48,168 nucleotides of DNA from Prevotellaceae bacterium UBA1746 (lineage in GTDB: Bacteria; Bacteroidota; Bacteroidia; Bacteroidales; Bacteroidaceae), in contig DCHS01000022.1 in NCBI GenBank assembly GCA_002314875.1, positions 1-48,168 of the forward strand, read 5' to 3'. The notes beneath the pieces are model-generated. The model saw only the letters and a list, made by a program, of their open reading frames with translations, made no database searches and was not told the DNA's origin. Shown here in pieces: positions 1 through 7,919 of the stretch. The translations under genes and the position numbers were made by a program. Every line of letters begins with the position of its first letter. Position 1 is the first letter of the stretch.

Positions 1-19
1 TCGAATCCGTCAACGCCCA
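1..19 (+). tRNA. 3' end of a tRNA gene (partial, cut by window edge)
   Basis: The first bases read as the end of a T-loop (TTCGAAT, first T outside the window), a 5-base T-stem strand CCGTC, a 7-base acceptor strand AACGCCC and discriminator A. No CCA is encoded (the next bases are CA then TC), as is usual in Bacteroidetes. The anticodon lies outside the window. The acceptor is compatible with a valine tRNA of this group, but that is a guess. A terminator follows directly. Confidence 0.7.
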
Positions 20-24
20 CATCA

Positions 25-51
25 AGAGTCTCTTTCGAGGCTCTTTTTTTT
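25..51 (+). terminator. Intrinsic terminator after the tRNA
   Basis: AGAGTCTC, loop TTTC, GAGGCTCT (8 bp with one G-U pair), followed by a run of Ts. It lies 5 bases after the tRNA end. Confidence 0.8.
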
Positions 52-133
52 GTTGTTGCCGGCCAAGGCTTAGGCGCAAGCGGAGTCCAGACCGCTTCTT
101 TAGCGCTAGTGTTGTCTTCCAGACGCATATCCA

Positions 134-167
134 TAAAAAATCCGCCTGATCGAGAGATCAGACGGAT
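134..167 (-). terminator. Intrinsic terminator of the RNase P RNA gene
   Basis: Read on the minus strand: ATCCGTCTGATC, loop TCTC, GATCAGGCGGAT (12 bp with one wobble pair), then a T-run. It lies about 55 nt beyond the inferred 3' end of rnpB and points the same way. Bases 52-133 hold nothing I recognise. Confidence 0.8.
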
Positions 168-222
168 GTTTGTTTTAATAAAGCAATCTTTTTTATTAAT
201 AGATTATAATTGCCAAAATAAA

Positions 223-601
223 AGGAGACAGCCAGCCGATGAGCCGGGTTCTGTACCTTGCAAGCAAGGCGTTCGTCATTTATCTACGATTGCCATCACT
301 GACAACCTCTATCGTTCTACCCTCCAATGTTTATCGCCAACGATAATTGAGCGGGCCGCCCTCTGACACTGGTATACGCGAACTTTCATCTTCCGATGTG
401 CACAGCACGCCTGTCGCCAGACGCCTGGTGAGCTCTTACCTCACCTTCTCACCCTTACCCTGCTAAGCAAGGCGGTTATTTTCTTCTGCACTCATTAGCT
501 CTCACGAACTACTTCCCGTTAAGAAGCGGAATGCCCTTTGCTGCCCGGACTTTCCTCACATATCATAAAAATATGAGCGACGAACTGTCCGACTGCTTCC
601 T
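223..601 (-). ncRNA. rnpB: RNase P RNA (bacterial type A)
   Basis: This is the catalytic RNA of ribonuclease P, which matures tRNA 5' ends. On the minus strand the hallmark GAGGAAAGTCCGGGC lies near the 5' end (541-556 region), and the 3' end carries CAGAACCCGGCTCATCGG, the P4 and 3'-terminal signature. The termini can pair as helix P1: AGGA.GCAGTCGG at the 5' end with the CGGCTGGCTGT.TCCT strand at the 3' end, with one mismatch and several wobbles. That pairing sets the boundaries, about 379 nt. A TACTTTTG box just upstream and a strong downstream terminator fit. Ends may be off by a few bases. Confidence 0.95.
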
Positions 602-610
602 TTGTGAGTG

Positions 611-618
611 CAAAAGTA
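611..618 (-). promoter_or_regulatory. -7 box for rnpB
   Basis: On the minus strand TACTTTTG matches the Bacteroidetes -7 consensus TAnnTTTG. It places a transcription start near 603-605, next to the inferred rnpB 5' end. I see no good TTTG at the -33 position. Confidence 0.6.
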
Positions 619-640
619 GAAATAATTTCCCTAAAAATAC

Positions 641-669
641 TTGCAGTTCCGCTTTTTTTCTTAAATTTG
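641..669 (+). promoter_or_regulatory. Promoter of the Plug-like gene
   Basis: TTG (641-643), 18 bp, TAAATTTG (662-669). The start codon at 712 is about 43 bases beyond. It is divergent from the rnpB promoter. Confidence 0.6.
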
Positions 670-711
670 CAAATCAAAATAATCTATTCGTCATCTCGAC
701 ATTACTGAATA

Positions 712-1986
712 ATGAAAAAGTACCTCTTTTCACTTCTCGTTTTGCTTTTACCCAGCTACGTTTCTGCCCAGCAGAGCCGTATTTTGGGAGGCAACATTCT
801 GACCCTTCGTACGGAGGTTGGAGGACGTCTGAATACCATGCCAATCCTTCAGTTGGATGGTGATAAGACTATGGAAATCAGTTTTGACGAAATGAGTCAT
901 GAATACCACCGTTACCTCTATCGCGTACAGCATTGTGACCTCTATTGGAATGATACCCAAGACCTCTTCTTCTCCGAATTTATGGAAGCAACACAGGAGG
1001 AGGTTCCTATCGACGACTATGTTGAGAGCCAGAATGTTACCACTCATTATACCCATTATTCCTTTGAATTTCCCAACGAGGATATGCATCCCCTTGTGTC
1101 TGGAAATTACCGCATGACTATTCTCTGTGATGATGGCGATGAACCAGAACCTGTTGCCGAGGTTTGCTTCTGTATGTTGGAGTCAAAGGTAGGTATTATC
1201 GGTGAAGTGACAACGAATACCGAACTCGACTATAATTCCCGCCATCAGCAGGTTGAAATGTCTATTGACTGCAGCAATCTTCAGACTCGTGATCTTCGTG
1301 AAGAGATTCATACGCTCGTCATGCAGAATGACCGCCTGGACAATGCCGTCTTTGACGCTCGTCCTTCCTACGTCAACGGGTCTAAACTGATTTGGGAACA
1401 TCAGCGTGAACTGACATTCCCTGCTGGCAATGAATATCGTAAATACGAGATTCTCTCCTACCGCTATCCAGGTATGCACGTAGATAATATCAATTTCTTC
1501 GCTCCTTATCTCCATGCAACAATCGATGATGATGCCATTCGTCGCAACTACCTCACCGATGAGGATTTGAATGGTATCTCAGTCATTCGAAATATTGATA
1601 ATCAGGATGATATCGCTGGTACGGAGTATATGCTCACTCATTTCAAACTCCTTTGTCCGGAACCTTTCGAGGATGCCGATGTTTTCATCAATGGCAAATG
1701 GACAACGGGTGGTATTTCCAAGGAATGGAAATTGACCTATGACGATGCACAACACGCCTATGTCGGTGCTTTTATGCTGAAACAGGGCTATTACAACTAC
1801 CAATACCTTGTTGTTTCACGCGAGGACCAGTTGAAGCGTACTGTTTTCCATCAGCCTAAGGGCTATACCCGACCCCTTGAAGGCGATTTCTACCAGACTT
1901 CCAACGACTATCGTGTTCTCGTCTATTTCCGACAGCCTGGCGCTCGTTATGACCGCCTCGTCGGTATGTCTCTTTTGAAGTTCTGA
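712..1986 (+). CDS. Type IX secretion system Plug-like protein (DUF5103 family)
   Basis: A 424-residue protein with an N-terminal signal peptide (about residues 1-19, cut after VSA). The rest is a soluble, beta-rich, aromatic-rich protein matching the DUF5103 family from memory: N-terminal GGNILTLRTEVGG, a central NPL-type strand region, and a C-terminal FRQPGARYDRLVG. The founding member, Plug of Flavobacterium, sits on the periplasmic side of the SprA translocon and closes it when no cargo is present. That role is known for the family and only inferred here. It fits the many T9SS-type cargo tails in this window. The gene follows its own promoter and lies 40 nt before the TRIC-like gene. Confidence 0.8.
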   Translation: MKKYLFSLLVLLLPSYVSAQQSRILGGNILTLRTEVGGRLNTMPILQLDGDKTMEISFDEMSHEYHRYLYRVQHCDLYWNDTQDLFFSEFMEATQEEVPIDDYVESQNVTTHYTHYSFEFPNEDMHPLVSGNYRMTILCDDGDEPEPVAEVCFCMLESKVGIIGEVTTNTELDYNSRHQQVEMSIDCSNLQTRDLREEIHTLVMQNDRLDNAVFDARPSYVNGSKLIWEHQRELTFPAGNEYRKYEILSYRYPGMHVDNINFFAPYLHATIDDDAIRRNYLTDEDLNGISVIRNIDNQDDIAGTEYMLTHFKLLCPEPFEDADVFINGKWTTGGISKEWKLTYDDAQHAYVGAFMLKQGYYNYQYLVVSREDQLKRTVFHQPKGYTRPLEGDFYQTSNDYRVLVYFRQPGARYDRLVGMSLLKF

Positions 1987-2026
1987 TTATTAACCGTTAA
2001 GTTTAAACTTATAATAATCATTAGAA

Positions 2027-2719
2027 ATGGTATTCTTTCCTGTAGATCCCTTTACTGGGCTTGGTTTTAGTATTGATTTACAGACTTTTCACGAATATTT
2101 TGTGACGAGTCTCGACTATATCGGTACGCTTGCTTTTGCCATTTCTGGTATCCGCCTTGCTTCAGCAAAGACCTTCGACCTTTTCGGAGCCTATGTTGTC
2201 GGTCTTGCAACAGCCATTGGTGGTGGTACCATTCGTGATATGATGCTGGGCCTTCCCATTTTCTGGATGCACAATTCCGTTTATTTCGGAATCGTTTTCA
2301 TTGCCCTCCTCCTCGTTTGGTTTTTCCAGGAACATGTTGTTCGTCGTAACAACACTTGGTTCCTCTTCGATACCGTGGGTTTGGGAATGTTTACCGTTAT
2401 TGGCATTGAAAAGGCATTGAATGCAGGACAGCCAATGTGGGTGGCAATCATTATGGGTGCCCTTACAGGCGCCGGTGGTGGTGTTATCCGTGATGTATTC
2501 CTTAACGAAGTACCGTTGATTTTCCGTGCTGAAATCTATGCCATTGCCTGCGTTCTCGGAGGTCTCGTCTATTGGTTGGGAACAGCCATGGAACTTTCAC
2601 AGATTACCACAGGTTTTGCCTGCGGCGTATTTGTCATTCTAACCCGTATTCTTGCTGTTCAGTTCAAACTCCGTTTGCCTGTACTCAAAGGTTCCGAAGA
2701 CTCTAATTTCCCCGCATAG
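2027..2719 (+). CDS. Trimeric intracellular cation channel family protein (UPF0126)
   Basis: A 230-residue integral membrane protein with about seven hydrophobic segments. It shows the internal duplication of the UPF0126/TRIC family: GGGTIRDMMLG in the first half and GAGGGVIRDVFL in the second, the two glycine-rich kinked helices that line the ion path. Bacterial homologues conduct monovalent cations; the physiological role is unclear. The start at 2027 gives a short hydrophilic lead before the first membrane segment. It lies 40 nt after the Plug-like gene, so the two may be co-transcribed, though nothing links their functions. Confidence 0.85.
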   Translation: MVFFPVDPFTGLGFSIDLQTFHEYFVTSLDYIGTLAFAISGIRLASAKTFDLFGAYVVGLATAIGGGTIRDMMLGLPIFWMHNSVYFGIVFIALLLVWFFQEHVVRRNNTWFLFDTVGLGMFTVIGIEKALNAGQPMWVAIIMGALTGAGGGVIRDVFLNEVPLIFRAEIYAIACVLGGLVYWLGTAMELSQITTGFACGVFVILTRILAVQFKLRLPVLKGSEDSNFPA

Positions 2720-2746
2720 TTCAAGGGCAAGTGATTGGAAACTTTC

Positions 2747-2806
2747 CATGCAATAATAATTATTATCTCAAATGCTATCATTTTTGTTGCATGTATTCAT
2801 TTTTTT
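2747..2806 (+). terminator. Possible terminator or stem-loop downstream of the TRIC-like gene
   Basis: CATGCAA (2747-2753) can pair with TTGCATG (2787-2793), enclosing a nearly palindromic AATAATAATTATTAT. A T-run follows at 2799-2806, five bases after the stem, so it is an imperfect intrinsic terminator. Confidence 0.35.
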
Positions 2807-2819
2807 TCAAGAAAATCAA

Positions 2820-2849
2820 TTGGAGTTTAAAATAATTTCATTAAATTTG
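2820..2849 (+). promoter_or_regulatory. Promoter of the phospho-sugar mutase gene
   Basis: TTG (2820-2822), 19 bp, TAAATTTG (2842-2849). It predicts a leader of about 50 nt. Confidence 0.65.
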
Positions 2850-2904
2850 TACCGCAAAAGATTAGCAACACTTTTAGTCAAATCAATTTAATCATATAAT
2901 TTCT

Positions 2905-4647
2905 ATGGAAAATCAAGAACTGATTCTCAAGTGCGCTCAGGAAGCACAGAAATGGCTCGACTCTCCTATCTATGATGCAGAGACCAAGGCCGCAGTTAAA
3001 GCAATGCTTGACAACGAAGATAAGACAGCTCTTATCGATGCTTTCTATCAGAGTCTCGAATTTGGTACTGGTGGTCTCCGTGGTATCATGGGTCCTGGTA
3101 CAAATCGTATGAATAAGTACATCGTGGGTATGGCTACCCAGGGTTTTGCAAACTACCTTCTCAAGGCTTTCCCCGGTCAGCAGATCAGCGTTGTTGTTGG
3201 TCATGACTGCCGTAACGACGGTCGTCTCTATGCTGAGAGCGTAGCAGCTATTTTCAGTGCTAACGGCATCAAGGCTTATCTCTTCGAAAGCCTCCGTCCA
3301 ACTCCCGAAATCTCCTTCGCTATCCGTCAGTTGGGTGCTAAGGGTGGTGTTAATGTTACTGCAAGCCATAACCCCAAAGAATACAACGGTTACAAGGCAT
3401 ATTGGGAAGATGGTGCACAGGTTCTCGCTCCCCACGACAAGGGTATCATTGACGAAGTAAACAAGGTTGCTATCGAAGATGTTAAGTTCGAAGCAAATTG
3501 GGATCTCATCCAGATCATTGGTGGTGAAATGGACTACGACTATATGGTTGCTGTTCGTGAAGCTCTTATCGATCAGGACGTTATCAATCGTCAGAAGGAT
3601 CTCAACATCGTTTACAGTGCAATGCATGGTACAGGTCGTGTAATGGTTCCCCTTTGCCTCCGCAGCTGGGGTTTCCAGAACATCAATGTTGTTCCCGAGC
3701 AGATGGTTATCGACGGTAATTTCCCCACCGTTGTAAGTCCCAATCCTGAGAATGCAGAGGCTATGACCCTCGGTATGAAGCTCGGTACCAAGCTCAACGC
3801 CGACCTCGTTGTTGCTACCGACCCCGACGCTGACCGTCTTGCTATCGTTTGCCGCGATAATAAGGGTGAATGGATGATTCTCAACGGTAACCAGACCGCT
3901 CTCATGTTCTGCTACTACATCATCAAGAACAAGAAGGCTCTCGGCCAGTTGAAGGATACCGACTTCCTCGTTAAGACCATCGTTACAACAGAAAGTATCG
4001 CCAACATCGCTAAGAAGGAAGGCGTTGAATGCCGTGACTGCTACACTGGTTTCAAGTGGATTGCTCGCGAAATCGCTATCTCTGAAGGCAAGCAGAAGTA
4101 CATCGGTGGTGGTGAAGAGAGCTTCGGCTTCCTCCCCTACGATAAGGTTCGTGATAAGGACGCTCCCGCTTCTATCTGTCTCATCTGCGAAATTGCAGCA
4201 TGGGCTAAGGATCAGGGCAAGACCCTCTACGACCTCCTTATGCAGATCTACGTTGACTATGGTTTCAGCCTCGAACACACCATCAATGTTGTTAAGCCCG
4301 GTAAGTCTGGTGCAGACGAAATCAAGGCTATGATGGAGAACTTCCGCGCTAACCGTCCTACCCAGATTGCAGGCTCCAAGGTTGTCCTCGTTAAGGACTT
4401 CGGCGTTCTTAAGAACTATGACGGTGAAGGTAATGAAAGCGTTCTCGATATGCCTGCTACCAGCAACGTTCTCCAGTGGTTCACCGAAGACGGCACCAAG
4501 ATCAGTGTTCGTCCTTCCGGAACCGAGCCTAAGATCAAGTTCTACTGCGAAGTTCATGGTGAAATGGGTTGTCCCAACTGCTATGAAAGTGCTAAGGCAG
4601 AAGCTCTTGCTAAGGTTGAGCAGATCAAGAAGGATCTCAATCTCTAA
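2905..4647 (+). CDS. Phospho-sugar mutase (phosphoglucomutase/phosphomannomutase)
   Basis: A 580-residue cytoplasmic enzyme of the alpha-D-phosphohexomutase superfamily, which interconverts hexose 1- and 6-phosphates and so feeds glycogen, envelope and exopolysaccharide synthesis. Visible motifs in order: catalytic phosphoserine loop TASHNP (Ser154), metal-binding loop DPDADR (306-311), sugar-binding GGGEESFG (about 403-410) and phosphate-binding RPSGTEPKIKFY near the C-terminus. All key residues are present and the length is normal for the PgcA-like 560-590 residue group. Whether glucose or mannose is preferred cannot be told. Codon use is strongly biased to C-ending codons, which suggests high expression. 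Own promoter upstream, strong terminator downstream. Confidence 0.95.
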   Translation: MENQELILKCAQEAQKWLDSPIYDAETKAAVKAMLDNEDKTALIDAFYQSLEFGTGGLRGIMGPGTNRMNKYIVGMATQGFANYLLKAFPGQQISVVVGHDCRNDGRLYAESVAAIFSANGIKAYLFESLRPTPEISFAIRQLGAKGGVNVTASHNPKEYNGYKAYWEDGAQVLAPHDKGIIDEVNKVAIEDVKFEANWDLIQIIGGEMDYDYMVAVREALIDQDVINRQKDLNIVYSAMHGTGRVMVPLCLRSWGFQNINVVPEQMVIDGNFPTVVSPNPENAEAMTLGMKLGTKLNADLVVATDPDADRLAIVCRDNKGEWMILNGNQTALMFCYYIIKNKKALGQLKDTDFLVKTIVTTESIANIAKKEGVECRDCYTGFKWIAREIAISEGKQKYIGGGEESFGFLPYDKVRDKDAPASICLICEIAAWAKDQGKTLYDLLMQIYVDYGFSLEHTINVVKPGKSGADEIKAMMENFRANRPTQIAGSKVVLVKDFGVLKNYDGEGNESVLDMPATSNVLQWFTEDGTKISVRPSGTEPKIKFYCEVHGEMGCPNCYESAKAEALAKVEQIKKDLNL

Positions 4648-4687
4648 TCCGTTCAAGACGATTATTCCTACGTCTTAATATATTATA

Positions 4688-4717
4688 AGGAGGCGCTCAT
4701 TCGGGTGCCTCCTTTTA
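4688..4717 (+). terminator. Intrinsic terminator after the phospho-sugar mutase
   Basis: AGGAGGCGC, short loop, GGTGCCTCCT (one wobble pair), followed by TTTTATTT. Confidence 0.85.
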
Positions 4718-4800
4718 TTTAAGAATAAAGATTTCTGAGGGCTTTGAATTCAAGAGCCAAGTCTCTTCATTCAAAACTCATAATTCTTAATTCACCCCAC

Positions 4801-5592
4801 ATGCTTTGGTTTATATTTTGTAAAGAGGAAGTGGTTTTGACAGAAACAGGCCATATTCCTTGCAGTGACAAGTGTCCCGTGGACCTTCTTCCTTGGAACA
4901 CCATTCATCAACTTCCCGACCTCGACGGCGAACCTTGTAGTACTGTTCGTATTGATTCTCCTGTTACCCCTGGAACAGTTTCTGAGGGTATGACCCTTCA
5001 TCAGGTCGGTCTGCGTGCCAGTTATTTCGAACTCTCTCCTGAAGAATACAAAATGGCGGGTAAGGCCCAGGAGATTCTCTATTGGGATGCCAATACCCAG
5101 TTCTGTGGAGTCTGTGGCGGTCCCATGGAAAAAGACAGCGATATTTCGAAGAAATGTACCTGCTGTGGTAAGCAGATCTGGCCGTCTGTTGCACCGGCTA
5201 TCATTGTCCTCATCCGCAGGCAAGCACCTTCAGGACGCAAGGAAGATGAAGAAATCCTCATGGTTCGTGCCCGCAACTTCCGAGGCGATTACTATGGCCT
5301 GGTTGCTGGATTCCTGGAAACCGGTGAAAGCCTCGAAGACTGTCTTCACCGTGAGGTAATGGAAGAGACCGGTATCCGCATTAAGAATGCTGTTTATAAA
5401 GCCTCCCAGCCGTGGCCTTACCCCTCAGGTCTTATGGTCGGCTATTTCGCTGAATATGAGAGTGGTGAAATTCACCTTCAAAAATCAGAACTCAGCAGTG
5501 GCGGTTGGTTCCGTCGTGACAATCTTCCAGAAATCCCCGGCAAGATGAGTCTCGCCCGCCAGTTGATTGATATGTGGCTTGCTGAGGAGTGA
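4801..5592 (+). CDS. nudC: NAD(+) diphosphatase, Nudix family
   Basis: Hydrolyses NAD(H) to NMN(H) and AMP; in E. coli NudC also removes NAD caps from RNA. Reading from the ATG at 4801 gives 263 residues. There is a zinc ribbon CGVCGG...CTCCG (Cys102, 105, 119, 122), a Nudix box G-x5-E-x7-REVMEETG at about 170-192, and the NudC-specific SQPWPYP motif about 15 residues later. These three together separate NudC from other Nudix hydrolases. An in-frame TTG at 4744 would add 19 residues, but they look like translated non-coding sequence, and homologues as I recall them begin close to LWFIFC. It is transcribed alone after a terminator; I found no clear promoter. Confidence 0.93.
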   Translation: MLWFIFCKEEVVLTETGHIPCSDKCPVDLLPWNTIHQLPDLDGEPCSTVRIDSPVTPGTVSEGMTLHQVGLRASYFELSPEEYKMAGKAQEILYWDANTQFCGVCGGPMEKDSDISKKCTCCGKQIWPSVAPAIIVLIRRQAPSGRKEDEEILMVRARNFRGDYYGLVAGFLETGESLEDCLHREVMEETGIRIKNAVYKASQPWPYPSGLMVGYFAEYESGEIHLQKSELSSGGWFRRDNLPEIPGKMSLARQLIDMWLAEE

Positions 5593-5647
5593 GAACAAGA
5601 GGTTGTGTTAAAATCAGGATTCAACCCACAAATATTCCTCAAACTTC

Positions 5648-5678
5648 TTGCTGATTTGATAAACTTTTCTTACCTTTG
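5648..5678 (+). promoter_or_regulatory. Promoter of the 5.7-5.9 kb ncRNA
   Basis: TTG (5648-5650), 20 bp, TACCTTTG (5671-5678). A start near 5685 puts the promoter well before the ncRNA fold and about 250 bp before the helicase start codon. Confidence 0.65.
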
Positions 5679-5684
5679 CAATCG

Positions 5685-5922
5685 CAAACAAGAGAGTTCG
5701 TGGTGATTCTTCACCATTTGACATATACTTATTAGGCTGTGCTGGTCAGATTGGGATACTCATCAATTTTACACACTCACCGAGTTTTGCCTCTCCCCCA
5801 ATGGCGGGCCGACGCTACGCTTTAAATGCAGCGCGGAAGATCGGATTACAAAGGAGGATGTGGGCGCTCAAATCTTATTTTCTCGGAGTTGTCATCATCT
5901 TTTAACCGGCACAGCCCTTTTT
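5685..5922 (+). ncRNA. Structured non-coding RNA, candidate 6S RNA (Bacteroidales-1 type)
   Basis: A free-standing RNA gene of about 238 nt. It has a promoter just upstream and is closed by a 12-bp helix, GGCTGTGCTGGT (5735-5746) with ACCGGCACAGCC (5905-5916, one wobble), followed by TTTTT (5918-5922), so the closing helix doubles as terminator. Inside, CCGAG (5780-5784) can pair with CTCGG (5882-5886), and CCGA (5809-5812) with TCGG (5841-5844) around a CGCT..GC hairpin. A separate 6-bp hairpin TGGTGA/TCACCA lies at 5701-5716. The overall shape is an elongated interrupted rod, as in 6S RNA, which binds RNA polymerase holoenzyme. I do not recognise the primary sequence with certainty. An alternative is a regulatory leader of the helicase gene, but the terminator argues against that. 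Confidence 0.55.
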
Positions 5923-5937
5923 GTATCCTTTTCACTC

Positions 5938-7302
5938 ATGACGCTAACCCCTATGCAAGAGGCGGCAGGAACCGCCATTCGTAATCATTCCAACTTACTG
6001 CTTCTTTCTCCAACAGGTAGTGGCAAGACACTGGCATATCTTCTCCCCATCATCGATATGCTGCAACAGGTTCAGGCTAACGGTCAGATCCTGGCTGTTG
6101 TCGTAGTACCCAGCCGTGAACTGGCATTGCAGGTTGAGACGGTGTTCAAGGATCAGATGCGCGAGCGTCATCTTCCTTTCCGTGGAATGGCGGTTTATGG
6201 TGGTCGTCCTGCAATGGATGAGCATCGTGTCTTGCGTGAAGTAAAACCTGAAGTTCTCTTTGCAACTCCCGGTCGTCTTCTTGACCATATTAGCAAGGAG
6301 AATATCAACGTTTTCTCAACGAAAGTCCTCGTTCTCGATGAATATGACAAATGTCTGGAACTGGGTTTCCGTGATGAGATGGAGAATATCGGTGTTGAAT
6401 TTAACCGCTGTCCTCAGTTCGTGCTGACATCAGCGACGTTGTTTGTTCCTGATACAGAGGAAAATGATGACAATAAGGCTGTTCGTCTGCCACGTTTTGT
6501 CACCCGTCGCAAGTTCGAAACCGTTGATTTCTTGGCAACCTGCGAAGAACTCAAAACGCGCATTGAAAAAGTCATTGTGCCTTCTCCTGCAAAAGACAAA
6601 CTCGATACCCTCGGCCGTCTCCTTTCCTATCTTGATGGTCAGCAGGCCATTGTTTTCGTGGCTCATCGTGAGAGCGTTGAACGTATTTGGAAATACCTCT
6701 ATGACAATAAGTTCGCTGTTGTGAGTTATCATGGTGGAATGGATCAGGATCGTCGTGAACGTGCTCTCTATCGTTTCCGTTCGGGTGCCAGCAATGTCCT
6801 CGTCAGTACGGATCTTGCTGCCCGTGGCCTTGATATTCCTACCGTAAAGGCAATCATTCATTACCATCTCCCTCTTGATAAAGCCACTTATACCCATCGT
6901 ACGGGACGTACAGCTCGTTGGGAAGAGTCTGGTGCCGCCTATCTCATCGTGGGACCAGAAGAACAGATACCAGCGTTTATCGCAGAAAATGAGGAGGGTA
7001 GTGATAGTTCTGAAGAGATTAAGACACTTTCTTTGGAAAACCAGCCGATTAAAGCTTCTCGTCCAGAATGGTCGTTGCTCTATATCGGTCGTGGTAAAAA
7101 AGATAAGCTTTCGCGCGCCGACATCCTCGGTTTCCTCTGCAAGAAGGGTGGGCTGACCGCCAAGCAGATCGGCCGTATTGATCTCTCCGCTCACGCTTCC
7201 TATGCGGCAGTTTCCCGTGGATGCCTGAAGTCTCTTCTCAGCAACATCGCCGGTGAGAAGATCAAGGGCATGAAGACAATCATTGAAGAAATTAGGAAAT
7301 AA
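5938..7302 (+). CDS. DEAD/DEAH-box-type RNA helicase
   Basis: An ATP-dependent RNA-unwinding protein, likely in ribosome assembly or mRNA turnover; the exact role cannot be told. Reading from ATG 5938 gives 454 residues. Motifs in order: Q-motif-like LTPMQ at the very start, Walker A PTGSGKT (Lys30), Ia PSRELALQ, Ib TPGRL, II DEYD (134-137, instead of DEAD), III SAT (165-167), IVFVAHRE, V STDLAARGLDIP, VI HRTGRTAR. The C-terminal about 90 residues resemble a small RNA-binding domain. A GTG at 5860 after AAGGAGG would extend it by 26 residues, but it lies inside the ncRNA and upstream of its terminator, so I reject it. Two stem-loops separate it from the next gene. Confidence 0.9.
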   Translation: MTLTPMQEAAGTAIRNHSNLLLLSPTGSGKTLAYLLPIIDMLQQVQANGQILAVVVVPSRELALQVETVFKDQMRERHLPFRGMAVYGGRPAMDEHRVLREVKPEVLFATPGRLLDHISKENINVFSTKVLVLDEYDKCLELGFRDEMENIGVEFNRCPQFVLTSATLFVPDTEENDDNKAVRLPRFVTRRKFETVDFLATCEELKTRIEKVIVPSPAKDKLDTLGRLLSYLDGQQAIVFVAHRESVERIWKYLYDNKFAVVSYHGGMDQDRRERALYRFRSGASNVLVSTDLAARGLDIPTVKAIIHYHLPLDKATYTHRTGRTARWEESGAAYLIVGPEEQIPAFIAENEEGSDSSEEIKTLSLENQPIKASRPEWSLLYIGRGKKDKLSRADILGFLCKKGGLTAKQIGRIDLSAHASYAAVSRGCLKSLLSNIAGEKIKGMKTIIEEIRK

Positions 7303-7303
7303 T

Positions 7304-7342
7304 CACCGGTCCGTTCCGGTGTATCAGGCTTTTTGCCTGATA
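7304..7342 (+). other. Two tandem intercistronic stem-loops
   Basis: CACCGG (7304-7309)/CCGGTG (7316-7321), then TATCAGGC (7322-7329)/GCCTGATA (7335-7342). No T-run follows, so they are not classic terminators. They may act in mRNA processing or stability. Confidence 0.5.
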
Positions 7343-7358
7343 ATAAACACATCAAGCT

Positions 7359-7865
7359 ATGAAGTTAAAAATCAAAGACTCTCTCCTTGCAGCAGCAGCG
7401 GAAGAAGGCATGGACGCTTTCATCCAGGTTGTTGTTGATGCGATTAAGGAATACGCTGGTGGCGAATTGACACAGGATGCCTTGGAGCATCTGCCTGCTG
7501 ATTACATCACCCTGTGGGGATATGTTATCCTCCGCGATGAACTTTGTGATGGTGGATTTATTCAATTGATTCACAATGGCTACGGTCCATTCTTCTTCCT
7601 GAATCCTTTCGCCAAGGCCATGCGTCTTTGGGGCTTGAAGGACTTTTCGAAGTTCCTCTACCGTGCCCGTGAACTGTATGAGGAGCATCATGAGGCTATC
7701 GAGAAAGAGATGACCGATGAGGAATTCATGGCTCTCTATGAGCAGTATCCTGACTTCGATGATCTCGATGATGAATTCATTTCTGATGAAGAGCAGATTA
7801 CTGGAGCCGTTGCCTGCTATCTCGACGACCATCTCCTCGACTTCATAGATATCATAAAAGAATAG
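7359..7865 (+). CDS. DMP19 family protein (DUF4375)
   Basis: A 168-residue acidic cytoplasmic protein. The segment GYVILRDELCDGGFIQLIHNGYGPFFF followed by FAKAMRLWGL is characteristic of the DMP19/DUF4375 family. The C-terminus is very acidic (YPDFDDLDDEF). The Neisseria member acts as a DNA mimic that binds a transcription factor; whether Bacteroidetes members do so is not known. It lies between the helicase and smpB, 56 nt after the former and 54 nt before the latter, with stem-loops on both sides. Confidence 0.75.
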   Translation: MKLKIKDSLLAAAAEEGMDAFIQVVVDAIKEYAGGELTQDALEHLPADYITLWGYVILRDELCDGGFIQLIHNGYGPFFFLNPFAKAMRLWGLKDFSKFLYRARELYEEHHEAIEKEMTDEEFMALYEQYPDFDDLDDEFISDEEQITGAVACYLDDHLLDFIDIIKE

Positions 7866-7888
7866 GGACCGACCAAGTGGCCCCTGTG

Positions 7889-7908
7889 TGCCAAGTCTGG
7901 ACTTGGCA
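7889..7908 (+). other. Stem-loop upstream of smpB
   Basis: Perfect dyad TGCCAAGTC (7889-7897) / GACTTGGCA (7900-7908), 11 nt before the smpB ATG. No T-run, so it is probably an intercistronic hairpin rather than a terminator. Confidence 0.5.
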
Positions 7909-7919
7909 TCTCTATAATT

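Noticed and set aside
109..366. 85-codon frame over the start of the window
   Set aside because: It runs through the rnpB terminator and the 3' part of RNase P RNA.
2878..4656. 592-codon open frame antisense to the phospho-sugar mutase
   Set aside because: The plus-strand gene has all catalytic motifs. The antisense frame is a by-product of its strong codon bias; its translation has no recognisable motif or signal.
5860..5937. GTG start after AAGGAGG as the helicase start
   Set aside because: It lies inside the structured ncRNA and upstream of its terminator, and the added 26 residues look non-coding. ATG 5938 begins right before the Q-motif-like LTPMQ.
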